A stretch of DNA of 64,000 nt from Pseudomonas sp. ICMP22404. GTDB taxonomy: Bacteria > Pseudomonadota > Gammaproteobacteria > Pseudomonadales > Pseudomonadaceae. The stretch covers positions 1 through 64,000 of the forward strand of contig NZ_VCNG01000004.1 in assembly GCF_006227205.1 (NCBI RefSeq), in the 5' to 3' direction. Under the pieces are notes generated by a model. That model was not told the DNA's origin, did not search any database, and saw only the letters and a program-made list of their open reading frames with translations. Each line of letters starts with the position of its first letter. Within the stretch, counting starts at the first letter, position 1. The translations under genes were made by a program, and so were the position numbers. Positions 8,383 to 16,998 of the stretch are shown piece after piece.

Positions 8383-9393
8383 TTGTCCAATATCCGTGAA
8401 GTAGCCCGGCTGGCCGGCGTGTCGGTGGCTACGGTTTCCAGAACGCTCAAATCCCCCGAACGGGTACTGCCCGAGACACGGGACAAGGTCAACGCGGCGG
8501 TGGAACAGGCCGGCTACCGGCCGAACCTGATGGCTGTGCAATTCCGCTCCCGTCGCACCGGCAACCTGGTGATCCTGGTGCCGACCATCGCCAATACGTT
8601 CTTTGCCCGGGTCATCAGCGGTGCCCAGCAGTCCGCCCAGGCGGCGGGTTATCGGCTGTTGTTGTGCGACACGCAAGGCCAGGCAGAAGTCGAGCGGGAG
8701 TTCGCCGCGCTGGTCTATGCGCACCAGGCCGACGGCGTGATCCAGTTACGCGCGAGCAATCCTTTCGCGTCACTTCCCCCTGGCGCCGAAGCCCTGCCGC
8801 TGGTCAACGCCTGCGAAGTGGTCAAGGGTGCCGACTACCCCACCATCAGCCTCGACAACCGCGCCGCCGCCCAGGCCATGACCGACTACCTGATCGGTCT
8901 TGGTCACCGCCGCATCGGCATTATCAAGGGCCCCCGCAGCAGCCCCCTGACCCTGGACCGCGTGGCCGGTTACGAGGACGCCTTGCGTCAGTCCGGTCTG
9001 GTCGTCGACCCAGGCTTGATCTGCCACGGCGACTTCACCTTGAACGCCGGGTACGAAGGAGCCGAGGCGATGCTGGCGCTGGCCGAGCGACCCAGCGCGC
9101 TGTTCTGTGAAAACGACGAGATGGCCATCGGCGCCCTCAAGCGCATCAAGGAATCGGGGTTGCGGGTGCCCGAGGACATTTCCCTGGTGGGGTTCGACGA
9201 CATCCCGTTCGCGGCGTACTGCGATCCGCCGCTGACCACCATTTCCCAGCCTGCCGAGACCTTTGGCCGCAAAGCCGTGGAAATGCTGATCGCGCTGATC
9301 GAGAAAAAGCCTATTCCGCAACGGCATGTGCTGCTGCCGTTCGAGTTGACCGTGCGTGGCAGCAGCGCAGCTCCGGGTCCCGGCAAGGCCTGA
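8383..9393 (+). CDS. LacI family transcriptional regulator
   Basis: A regulator of about 336 residues: N-terminal helix-turn-helix (IREVARLAGVSVATVSRTL), a hinge with RPN, and a periplasmic-binding-protein-like effector domain ending in FDDIPFA..DPPLTTI, as in RbsR/PurR. A TTG at 8383 with GAGGTG just upstream gives the canonical N-terminus (SNIREVAR); an ATG at 8356 would add nine residues. It is divergent from the dehydrogenase-isomerase-transporter operon and very likely represses it through the palindrome at 8234-8249. The effector is probably the sugar or an intermediate. Confidence 0.9.
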   Translation: MSNIREVARLAGVSVATVSRTLKSPERVLPETRDKVNAAVEQAGYRPNLMAVQFRSRRTGNLVILVPTIANTFFARVISGAQQSAQAAGYRLLLCDTQGQAEVEREFAALVYAHQADGVIQLRASNPFASLPPGAEALPLVNACEVVKGADYPTISLDNRAAAQAMTDYLIGLGHRRIGIIKGPRSSPLTLDRVAGYEDALRQSGLVVDPGLICHGDFTLNAGYEGAEAMLALAERPSALFCENDEMAIGALKRIKESGLRVPEDISLVGFDDIPFAAYCDPPLTTISQPAETFGRKAVEMLIALIEKKPIPQRHVLLPFELTVRGSSAAPGPGKA

Positions 9394-9487
9394 CCAGGCA
9401 CATCGGTTTTAACAACTCGCCATCGGGCCCGTTTCAACTACAGTGGAAAGACTCTGCATAAAGCCATAACAAGACGGAGAGTTTTCC

Positions 9488-10438
9488 ATGCGAGTCAACA
9501 AACGCTTCACCCTTCTGGCCGCCGCGGCAGCCTTGGTGGTCACGACCACGGCCCAGGCCGCCCCGGTGTACATCAACATCCTGACGGGGGGCACCAGTGG
9601 GGTGTATTACCCGATCGGGGTCGGGCTGTCGCAGATCTACAGCACCGGCATCAAGGACGCCAAGACCTCGGTGCAAGCCACCAAGGCTTCGGTGGAAAAC
9701 CTGAACCTGCTGCAGGCCGGGCGCGGAGAATTGGCCCTCGCGCTGGGCGACTCGGTAGCTGACGCCAAGAATGGCGTGGAAGATGCCGGCTTCAAGACTC
9801 CTCTGACCAAACTACGCGCCATCGCCGGCGCCTATCCCAATTACATCCAGATCGTTGCCAGCCAGGAGTCGGGCATCAAGACGCTGGCCGATCTCAAGGG
9901 CAAATCCATCTCCGTGGGAGCGGCGAAATCCGGCACCGAGCTGAATGCGCGAGCCATTCTCAAGGCCGCGGGACTGAACTACAGCGACATGAAGGTTCAG
10001 TACCTGCCCTTCGCCGAATCGGTGGACCTGATCAAGAACCGTCAACTGGACGCCACGCTCCAGTCTTCGGGGCTGGGGATGGCGGCCATCCGCGACCTGG
10101 CCTCGACCATGCCACTGAACTACGTGTCGATTCCGACGGAGGTAGTGACAAAAATCGGCAACCCGGCCTACCAAAGTGCAACGATCCCGGCCAATACCTA
10201 TGACGGCCAGGCCGAAGCCGTGCCCACCGTGGCAATCACCAACATCCTGGTCACCCGTGAAGACGTTTCGGACGAAGTGGCCTACCAGATGACCAAGCTG
10301 CTGTTCGAAAACCTCCCTCGTCTCGGCAGCGCACACTCCGCAGCCAAAGACATCACCTTGGATAAAGCCGCGAAAAACTTGCCTATCCCCCTCCATCCCG
10401 GTGCCGAGCGCTACTACAAGGAAGCCGGCGCCCTGTAA
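9488..10438 (+). CDS. TAXI family TRAP transporter solute-binding protein
   Basis: A 316-residue periplasmic binding protein. A classical signal peptide precedes cleavage after Ala24 (AQA/APVY). The early mature motif GGTSGVYYPIG and later KSISVGAAKSGTELNA identify the TAXI (TRAP-associated extracytoplasmic immunogenic) group, whose members bind amino acids such as glutamate or glutamine, or other small carboxylates. GGAGAG lies seven bases before the ATG. It is followed at 80 bp by the fused TRAP permease. Ligand not predictable from what is seen. Confidence 0.92.
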   Translation: MRVNKRFTLLAAAAALVVTTTAQAAPVYINILTGGTSGVYYPIGVGLSQIYSTGIKDAKTSVQATKASVENLNLLQAGRGELALALGDSVADAKNGVEDAGFKTPLTKLRAIAGAYPNYIQIVASQESGIKTLADLKGKSISVGAAKSGTELNARAILKAAGLNYSDMKVQYLPFAESVDLIKNRQLDATLQSSGLGMAAIRDLASTMPLNYVSIPTEVVTKIGNPAYQSATIPANTYDGQAEAVPTVAITNILVTREDVSDEVAYQMTKLLFENLPRLGSAHSAAKDITLDKAAKNLPIPLHPGAERYYKEAGAL

Positions 10439-10517
10439 GCCGATCTGGCGCGGCGGTGGTGATCGTCGCCGCGCCCTTGCGGTTCGCACCTTCGATGCAG
10501 GCAAGAGGACATCCTTG

Positions 10518-12545
10518 ATGAGTGAGATTCAGCCCGGCATTCCCAGCGATCCACGGGACTGGCCCAGAACACTGTTCTACGTGGCCCTGCTGTTTTCGGT
10601 ATTCCAGATCGTCACCGCGGCGTTCGCCCCTGTCTCCAGCCAGGTCCTGCGTGCCGTGCACGTGGGTTTCCTATTGTGGGTGGTGTTCCTGAGTTATCCC
10701 GCCCATGGCACCGGGCGTCCCTGGCAGCCACTGGCATGGGTGTTGTCCCTGGCCGGCGTGGCCACGGCCCTGTACCAATGGGTATTTGAAGCCGACCTGA
10801 TCCAGCGCTCCGGTGACCTGACCGATACGGACCTCATCGTCGGTATCGTGCTGATCGTATTGGTGTTCGAGGCAGCCCGACGGGTGATGGGCATTGCGCT
10901 GCCGTTGATCTGCGGTCTGTTCCTGGCCTATGGGCTGTTCGGCGAATACCTGCCGGGCGATCTGGCTCATCGCGGTTATGGCTTCGATCAGATCGTCAAT
11001 CAACTGTCCTTCGGCACCGAGGGGCTGTACGGCACACCGACCTACGTGTCGGCCACCTACATCTTCCTGTTCATCCTGTTTGGCGCCTTCCTCGAAAAAG
11101 CCGGGATGATCAAGCTGTTCACCGACTTTGCCATGGGCCTGTTCGGCCACAAGCTCGGCGGCCCGGCCAAAGTCGCCGTCGCTTCCTCCGCCTTGATGGG
11201 GACCATTACCGGCTCTGGCATTGCCAACGTGGTGACCACCGGGCAATTCACCATCCCGCTGATGAAGCGCTTCGGCTACAAAGCCGCGTTCGCCGGTGGC
11301 GTGGAAGCCACTTCCAGCATGGGCAGCCAATTGATGCCGCCGATCATGGGGGCCGTGGCGTTTATCATGGCCGAGACCATCAACGTGCCGTTCGTTGAAG
11401 TCGCCAAGGCCGCCTTGATTCCCGCGTGCCTGTACTTCGGCTCGGTGTTCTGGATGGTTCATCTCGAAGCCAAGCGCTCCAACCTCAGAGGCTTGCCCAA
11501 GGACCAATGCCCCAGCGCACTGGGCGCCGTAAAAGACAACTGGTACTTGCTGATCCCGCTCGCGGTCTTGATCTATCTGCTGTTTTCCGGGCGCACGCCG
11601 CTTTTTTCCGGCATGGTGGGACTGGCGCTCACCGCCATCGTGATCCTCGGCTCGGCGATCATCCTGCGCGTGTCGAGCTTTGCCTTGCGCTGCGCTTTCT
11701 GGATCGCACTGGGTGTCCTGTGCGTGGGCTTTTTCCAGCTGGGCATCGCCGTCATCTTCGCGGTGATCGCGGTGTTGGTCATCATCTGCTGGTTCATCAA
11801 AGGCGCGCGGGAAACCCTGACCATCTGCCTCCATGCATTGGTGGAAGGCGCGCGGCATGCGGTTCCTGTAGGGATTGCCTGTGCCCTGGTGGGCATCATC
11901 ATTGGCGTGGTGTCGCTAACCGGGGTGGCGTCGACCTTCGCCGGTTACATCCTGGCCATCGGCAAGGACAACCTGCTGCTGTCGCTGATCCTGACGATGC
12001 TCACCTGCCTGGTGCTAGGCATGGGCATCCCCACCATCCCCAACTACATCATCACCAGCTCGATCGCCGCCCCCGCCCTGCTGGAACTGGGCGTACCGCT
12101 GATCGTGTCCCACATGTTCGTGTTCTACTTCGGCATCCTCGCCGACCTCACGCCGCCCGTGGCGCTGGCTTGCTTCGCGGCCGCGCCGATTGCCCGGGAA
12201 ACCGGCCTGAAAATCAGCTTCTGGGCGGTGCGCATCGCGCTGGCTGGCTTCGTCATTCCGTTCATGGCGGTCTATAACCCGGCACTGATGCTTCAGGGTG
12301 ACAACCTGTGGATGAGCGCTTACATGCTGATCAAGACGATGCTGGCCGTCGGGCTCTGGGGCATGGCGTCCACCGGCCATCTGCAACAGAAGATGCCGAT
12401 CTGGGAGCGCCTGCTGTGTTTTGCCGCCGGAGCCTTGCTGGTCGTCGCGTTACCGCTGACCGATGAGATTGGCTTCGTGCTGGCGGGACTGCTGATCTTC
12501 CAGCACCTATGGCGCTCGCGGCGCATCGGACGGGCCCTGGCGTGA
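10518..12545 (+). CDS. TRAP transporter fused permease (4TM and 12TM)
   Basis: A 675-residue membrane protein combining the small DctQ-like and large DctM-like TRAP subunits, as is usual in TAXI systems. The DctM signature is visible as ASSALMGTITGSGIANVVTT and, in the second half, GMGIPTIPNYIIT with ADLTPPVALACFAAAPIA. TRAP systems use the ion gradient rather than ATP. The ATG at 10518 (MSEIQPGIPSD) has AAGAGGA upstream at suitable spacing; an in-frame extension to 10401 overlaps the binding-protein gene. It ends in GTGA, coupling it to the DUF1850 gene. Confidence 0.93.
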   Translation: MSEIQPGIPSDPRDWPRTLFYVALLFSVFQIVTAAFAPVSSQVLRAVHVGFLLWVVFLSYPAHGTGRPWQPLAWVLSLAGVATALYQWVFEADLIQRSGDLTDTDLIVGIVLIVLVFEAARRVMGIALPLICGLFLAYGLFGEYLPGDLAHRGYGFDQIVNQLSFGTEGLYGTPTYVSATYIFLFILFGAFLEKAGMIKLFTDFAMGLFGHKLGGPAKVAVASSALMGTITGSGIANVVTTGQFTIPLMKRFGYKAAFAGGVEATSSMGSQLMPPIMGAVAFIMAETINVPFVEVAKAALIPACLYFGSVFWMVHLEAKRSNLRGLPKDQCPSALGAVKDNWYLLIPLAVLIYLLFSGRTPLFSGMVGLALTAIVILGSAIILRVSSFALRCAFWIALGVLCVGFFQLGIAVIFAVIAVLVIICWFIKGARETLTICLHALVEGARHAVPVGIACALVGIIIGVVSLTGVASTFAGYILAIGKDNLLLSLILTMLTCLVLGMGIPTIPNYIITSSIAAPALLELGVPLIVSHMFVFYFGILADLTPPVALACFAAAPIARETGLKISFWAVRIALAGFVIPFMAVYNPALMLQGDNLWMSAYMLIKTMLAVGLWGMASTGHLQQKMPIWERLLCFAAGALLVVALPLTDEIGFVLAGLLIFQHLWRSRRIGRALA

Positions 12546-12928
12546 TCGGCTTATGCCTGGGCCTGGCCGGCGTGACCTGGGCCCAGCTTCCCCTCCGGGA
12601 TTTCACGCTGGCGTGGAATCACACCATCGAGAAAATCCGCTGGGAGGAAGACTACCGGGTTACCGCGCAGGGGTTGGTGCTGGGGGAAGCCAGGGTCAAA
12701 GGCAACGGCGCCGGCATGGAGATTCCCGACGGCGCCTGGCTGAAAAACGGCAGCTGGCACTACCTGCGCCAACTGCCGCCTCTGCAACCGCTGAGACTGG
12801 GCCGCACACCCCAGGCTGGGGATTACCAGCTGTGTTTGAATGGACATTGCGAGCCAATGAGCCATTGGCTGGGGCCACCAACGGCAGATCAACCGTTGGT
12901 GGAATTGTGGAGTTGCGATCCGTCCTGA
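12542..12928 (+). CDS. DUF1850 protein of the TAXI-TRAP operon
   Basis: A 128-residue protein beginning at a GTG that overlaps the permease stop by four bases (GTGA), so it is translationally coupled. The first 15 residues are hydrophobic (signal peptide or anchor). The body has the DUF1850 pattern: SLAWNHTIEK-like 'F.L.WNH.IEKIRWEEDY', then a glycine-rich GAGMEIPDGAWLKNGSWHY. DUF1850 genes accompany TAXI TRAP permeases in many proteobacteria, but no biochemical role is known to me. An accessory or regulatory envelope subunit of the transporter is the natural guess. Confidence 0.8.
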   Translation: MIGLCLGLAGVTWAQLPLRDFTLAWNHTIEKIRWEEDYRVTAQGLVLGEARVKGNGAGMEIPDGAWLKNGSWHYLRQLPPLQPLRLGRTPQAGDYQLCLNGHCEPMSHWLGPPTADQPLVELWSCDPS

Positions 12929-12969
12929 GCCGACCCACGGCGGCGAGGCCCGCGGCCCAAGCCATTCAG

Positions 12970-14061
12970 TCAGCTGAATGTGGCCCCTCGGGTATTCACG
13001 AACAGCGAATACAGCGAGTGACTGCCGGCCATGAACAAGCGATTACCTTCCCGCCCGCCAAAGCAGATATTGGGGCAGCGTTCCGGCAGGGAAATATGGC
13101 CGATGGCTTTGCCTTCCGGGTTGAACACCCGTACACCGTCGAGCTTTTCCAGGTCGGCCTTGGGGTCGCCGTTGCCGCCCCAGCCGCACCAGAGGTTGCC
13201 GCTCTCGTCGCATTTGATGCCATCGATGGCCGCGTAATCCAGGCCTTCGATGTGCTTGCGCCGCTCGCCCAGCGTCCCGTCGTCCTTGACCGTGATTGCC
13301 CAGATCAGCCGGTTGGGTTTGGCCCTGCCCTCCACCACATAGAGAATTTTCTCGTCCGGGGAGAAACACAGGCCGTTCGGCCCCGCCAAGTCATCGATCA
13401 CCCGGCTGACCTTGCCGGTTTCGCCATCGACGCGGTACACCGCGTGGGGCTGGGACGGGGTGACCTTGTGTCCTTCGTAGTTGTTGCCGGTCTGGAATGG
13501 CGGGTCGGTGAACCAGACCGAACCGTCGCGCTTGCACACGATATCGTTGGGCGAATTGAAAGGCTTGCCCTCGAAACTGTCCGCCAGCACGGTGATGGTG
13601 CCGTTGTGCTCGGTACGGGTGACGCGCCGCCCCTCGCTCGAGGTGGTGGAGCCTTCGCACACCAGCAACCGCCCTTGGCGATCACGGCACATGCCGTTGG
13701 AGAAATTGGCATTCTCGCGGTACACCGACAGACCGCCAGTAATCTCATCCCAACGCACTATGCGGTTGTTGGGGATGTCGCTGACCAGCAGGTAGCGGCC
13801 GTCGCCGATCCACACCGGCCCTTCGGCCCAGCGCAGGCCAGTGGCGAGTTTTTCCACGCTGGCATTGAAGAGGCGCAAGTCCATGAAGCTGGGATCGAGG
13901 ATGTTGATCAGCGGGTCCGGGTAACGCTGGCTCAACGGCTCGGCCTGGACGAGCCCGGGCAGGTTCCCCAAAGTAGCGGCAGCCGCCGAGACCACCAGGG
14001 ATTTTTTCAGGAATACCCGACGACCTTGGTCGGCGGGGCTGATCAGTTGTGAAGTTTCCAT
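12970..14061 (-). CDS. SMP-30/gluconolactonase family protein, Tat-exported
   Basis: A 363-residue six-bladed beta-propeller lactonase. The N-terminus carries a twin-arginine motif, GRRVFLKK with Arg14-Arg15, followed by an alanine-rich helix and likely cleavage after Ala40, so folded export to the periplasm is expected. Metal-site regions are recognisable: Glu80 in AEGPVW, the asparagine in FNSPNDIV, and IDGIKCDESGNLW near residue 290. GGAGAGA precedes the ATG. Probable role: hydrolysis of a sugar lactone in the periplasm. Faces away from a DMT transporter across a 280-bp promoter region. Confidence 0.88.
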   Translation of the reverse strand: METSQLISPADQGRRVFLKKSLVVSAAAATLGNLPGLVQAEPLSQRYPDPLINILDPSFMDLRLFNASVEKLATGLRWAEGPVWIGDGRYLLVSDIPNNRIVRWDEITGGLSVYRENANFSNGMCRDRQGRLLVCEGSTTSSEGRRVTRTEHNGTITVLADSFEGKPFNSPNDIVCKRDGSVWFTDPPFQTGNNYEGHKVTPSQPHAVYRVDGETGKVSRVIDDLAGPNGLCFSPDEKILYVVEGRAKPNRLIWAITVKDDGTLGERRKHIEGLDYAAIDGIKCDESGNLWCGWGGNGDPKADLEKLDGVRVFNPEGKAIGHISLPERCPNICFGGREGNRLFMAGSHSLYSLFVNTRGATFS

Positions 14062-14121
14062 AGCGCGTCTCTCCGTTAATTATTATTGGACGGGACGACA
14101 GTTTTACTACGTGATAAGACA

Positions 14122-14273
14122 TCGTACAAGAATACTGTCTTTGTCCCCCAGTGAAAGCATACGGACGCGCGCCCGCTAAAGCCGTCTTCTTTAGAGTTCC
14201 CTAGAGCGCTACAGTCTCATCGCCACTTGTTCCATCGGACAAGATGCGGTAAAAATTCGGGCACGTTGTACGA
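14122..14273. promoter_or_regulatory. Inverted pair of TTGTACGA motifs in a divergent promoter region
   Basis: TTGTACGA occurs on the minus strand at 14122-14129 and on the plus strand at 14266-14273, where it extends to TTGTACGACAA, a fit to the GntR/FadR-type half-site rule TnGTnnnACnA. The two copies face each other between the SMP-30 lactonase and the DMT transporter. No regulator gene is adjacent. Tentative operator pair only. Confidence 0.3.
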
Positions 14274-14340
14274 CAACAATAACTAAAATCACCGCCCGAG
14301 GCCTCTCGCTTCGGCGGTCGTTCTTTTGAGAATTCCTGCC

Positions 14341-15312
14341 ATGGCCCACTCCACCTACGCATCGGACACCCCCGCCCCGTTTCCACGCCAACTCGCCGTG
14401 CTCGTCCTGCTGTGCATGGGGTGTGCCTTCGCTGGCAACCATGTCGCGGCGCGAGTGGCGTTCGATGATGGCGCCGGCGTGCTGCTGGCGATCCTGATGC
14501 GCTCGGGTGGGACGCTGCTGGTGTTGGCTGTGATGGTGCTGTGGCAGCGCCAGGGCCTGCGCCTTCCAACGGGCGCCTGGCGCTGGCAGTTGCTCCTTGG
14601 ACTGTTGATCGGCACGCAAAGCCTGTGTCTGTATTCGGCCGTGGCGAGGGTCCCGGTGGCGCTGGCATTGCTGGTGGGCAATGTGTTTCCGATTTTGCTC
14701 GCATTACTGACTTGGGCACTGGGCGGCCCCCGCCCCACCACCCGCACAGCCGCGCTGATGGGGATGATTCTGCTGGGCCTGGTCTTCGTGCTGGAGGTGC
14801 CGGCGCGGTTATCGTCCGAACAGAGCGTCGGCCCGCAATGGCTGCTGGGCGTCGGCCTGGCCTTCTGCGCGGCTTGTGCGTTCGCCTGCGCACTGTGGAT
14901 CACCGACCACAAGCTGGCCCAGGTCCGTGGCTCGGTACGCAGCCTGCTGACGATCTTCATCGTGTTCAGCAGCGTCAACCTCGCCGGCCTGAGCGGTGCC
15001 CTACCCGGCGGCTTCAATCTGCCGGCCACCAGCACCGGCTGGTTGGCCCTGGCCACCCTGGTGACGCTCTACGGCACCGGGTTTATCGTGCTGTTCATTT
15101 CCGTGCCGCGCCTGGACATGCCGCGCAACGCTCCGGTGATGAACATCGAACCGTTGGCCACCCTGCTGATCGGCTGGCTGGTGCTGGACCAGATGCTCAG
15201 CCCCGGCCAGATACTCGGCGGCGCTATCGTGGTGGCCGGCATCGTGCTGTTGACCTATCGCAAGGTCGAACGGGTCAAGGCGCCCGTGGCCGGGGCGGCT
15301 GGAAACAACTGA
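14341..15312 (+). CDS. EamA/DMT family transporter
   Basis: A 323-residue inner-membrane protein with ten hydrophobic helices arranged as two EamA repeats. The first starts at CMGCAFAGNHVAARVAF and the second near ALWITDHKLAQ, with the late PVMNIEPLATLLIGWLVLDQ signature of drug/metabolite exporters. The ATG at 14341 (MAHSTYASD) has GAG ten bases upstream; an in-frame TTG at 14326 is less likely. Exporters of this family release amino acids, purines or toxic metabolites; nothing nearby fixes the substrate. Confidence 0.88.
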   Translation: MAHSTYASDTPAPFPRQLAVLVLLCMGCAFAGNHVAARVAFDDGAGVLLAILMRSGGTLLVLAVMVLWQRQGLRLPTGAWRWQLLLGLLIGTQSLCLYSAVARVPVALALLVGNVFPILLALLTWALGGPRPTTRTAALMGMILLGLVFVLEVPARLSSEQSVGPQWLLGVGLAFCAACAFACALWITDHKLAQVRGSVRSLLTIFIVFSSVNLAGLSGALPGGFNLPATSTGWLALATLVTLYGTGFIVLFISVPRLDMPRNAPVMNIEPLATLLIGWLVLDQMLSPGQILGGAIVVAGIVLLTYRKVERVKAPVAGAAGNN

Positions 15313-15469
15313 ACTCGCCACAGGGGTTGGGTGCCCCTGCTGAAACTTGTCTTCAAACCCACAGTCCTACCCCAGCTGTGAAAGCCTCGCCTTCCTGTGC
15401 GAAGCGCTTGCGGCTGATGGGCGCCAGGCCTGGCGTTCGCGTAACTCTCCCTCTTGAGCCGTCCGCACC

Positions 15470-16330
15470 ATGCGCCACCCTGTTCGCTCTTGCCGTCTCG
15501 CTTCGCTTTGCCTGCTCCCCCTGCTGCCCTTGCTCGCCAGCCCTGCCCACGCTCGAGGCGAGGGGCAACTGGTGGACGCCATCAACGACTACCGCAGCCA
15601 GTCCCGTCGCTGTGAATGGCGCACGGTCCGGGCCTCCCCGCCTTTGGTGCTGCGCTCGCGCCTGGCCTTGCCGATCGGCTTTCGTGACGGCTTGCGGGAA
15701 ACCTTGAATGACGCCGGCTATCGAGCCCGGGCCGTGCGCAGCATCCGCCTGACTGACGCGCGGGATGCCCAAGAGGCTTTCGACATGTTGGCGGACGAGC
15801 ACTGCGACGCCTTGCTGGACAACCAGTACGCCGACATCGGCGTCAACCGGGTTGGTGATGAGTGGCGAGTGGTGCTGGCGCAGCCCATGGGCGGTGCACC
15901 GGCCAGCGACGCCTCATCGATCGGCAAGGCGCTGCTGGCCCAGGTCAACGCGGCTAGGGCCAAGTCCCGTGTGTGTGGTCGCCAGCGCTTTGCCGCCGCC
16001 CGGCCACTGAGCTGGAACGCCGCACTCGGAGCTGCCGCCCAGGGACACAGCCAGGCCATGGCCCACGGCAACTATTTCGCCCACCGCGATCCCGACGGCC
16101 GCTCCGTCGCCGACCGCGCCAAGGGCGCGGGCTATCGTGGCCGCAAGTTCGGCGAGAACATCGCCGCCGGCCAAAGCTCGCCGAACCAGGCCATGCAAGA
16201 CTGGATCGCCAGCCCCGGGCATTGCGCCAACCTGATGAACCCGATGTTCACGCAAGTGGGCGCCGCCTCCGCCAGTGACTCACGCAGCGATGCGGGGGTG
16301 TACTGGACGATGGTGTTTGGCGCGCCTTGA
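15470..16330 (+). CDS. Secreted protein with two CAP (SCP/PR1) domains, the first degenerate
   Basis: A 286-residue protein with a signal peptide (cleavage near AHA, residue 28). Residues 153-286 form an intact CAP domain with His193, His205, Glu229 (FGENIAAG) and the GHC motif (His251). Residues 32-139 look like a diverged copy: Cys48 matches Cys169, GYRARAV (83-89) matches GYRGRKF (221-227), and EHCDALLDNQYADIGV matches the segment around GHCANLMNPMFTQVGA, but the glutamate is Ser91 and the cavity histidines are gone. CAP proteins act outside the cell in lipid binding, proteolysis or defence; role here unknown. Confidence 0.85.
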   Translation: MRHPVRSCRLASLCLLPLLPLLASPAHARGEGQLVDAINDYRSQSRRCEWRTVRASPPLVLRSRLALPIGFRDGLRETLNDAGYRARAVRSIRLTDARDAQEAFDMLADEHCDALLDNQYADIGVNRVGDEWRVVLAQPMGGAPASDASSIGKALLAQVNAARAKSRVCGRQRFAAARPLSWNAALGAAAQGHSQAMAHGNYFAHRDPDGRSVADRAKGAGYRGRKFGENIAAGQSSPNQAMQDWIASPGHCANLMNPMFTQVGAASASDSRSDAGVYWTMVFGAP

Positions 16331-16401
16331 GCGAGTGCGCCCCCCCCTCTCTCGTAGCGTTGTGGCAAGAAGCTTGCTACTCCGTCACAGGTTGATATCG
16401 C

Positions 16402-16935
16402 TTACAGACGGACCTCAGCCGCCGGCACTACATCGATCCGCGACACCGCGCTGCTCAGGCGCCCAAGCCGATCATTGTGGTTGGCGATGATCTGCTCCGC
16501 CGCCAGGCTGCCGTTGTCCACCGTGGTATGGGCATCGGCAGCCAGGACCACTTCATACCCCAAGGTGTGGGCCTGGCGCACCGTGGCGTTGACGCAGTAA
16601 TCGGTCTGCATGCCGCAGATCACCAGGCGGTCGATGCTTCGGGCCTGCAGCAATGACAGCAGGTCCGTCTGGTAGAACGCATCTGGCGTGGTCTTGCGCA
16701 CCCGCAGGTCATCCGTGGAGGTCAACAGCCCGTCCGCCAGTTGCCAGGCAGCAGAGCCGTACACCAGCGAGCCTTGCAGCTCCTCGTGCTGGATCAGGAT
16801 CACTGGCAAGTCTAAAGCCCTGGCCCGGGCACTGAGGTCGTTGATGGTCCGGATAACCCGCTGGCTCTCGAAACATTCTTCTTCACCGGTACACAGGGCG
16901 CTCTGGACATCGATGATCAGCAAAGCGGTGCTCAT
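16402..16935 (-). CDS. Isochorismatase-like cysteine hydrolase
   Basis: A 177-residue protein of the isochorismatase-like superfamily. The catalytic triad is plainly visible: Asp9 (LIIDVQ), Lys81 (VRKTTPDAF) and Cys114 (GMQTDYCVNATVR), with the cis-peptide region just before the cysteine. Such enzymes hydrolyse amides or N-carbamoyl compounds such as nicotinamide, ureidoacrylate or N-carbamoylsarcosine. The ATG at 16935 is preferred because AAGAGGG lies seven bases upstream; five extra residues are possible. It follows ggt on the same strand after a 63-bp gap. Confidence 0.88.
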   Translation of the reverse strand: MSTALLIIDVQSALCTGEEECFESQRVIRTINDLSARARALDLPVILIQHEELQGSLVYGSAAWQLADGLLTSTDDLRVRKTTPDAFYQTDLLSLLQARSIDRLVICGMQTDYCVNATVRQAHTLGYEVVLAADAHTTVDNGSLAAEQIIANHNDRLGRLSSAVSRIDVVPAAEVRL

Positions 16936-16998
16936 GGTTTCCCTCTTCAAGACAATGATGAACGGCCACGGGGGTTGCCTACGGCAGCCCCCCTCTGC

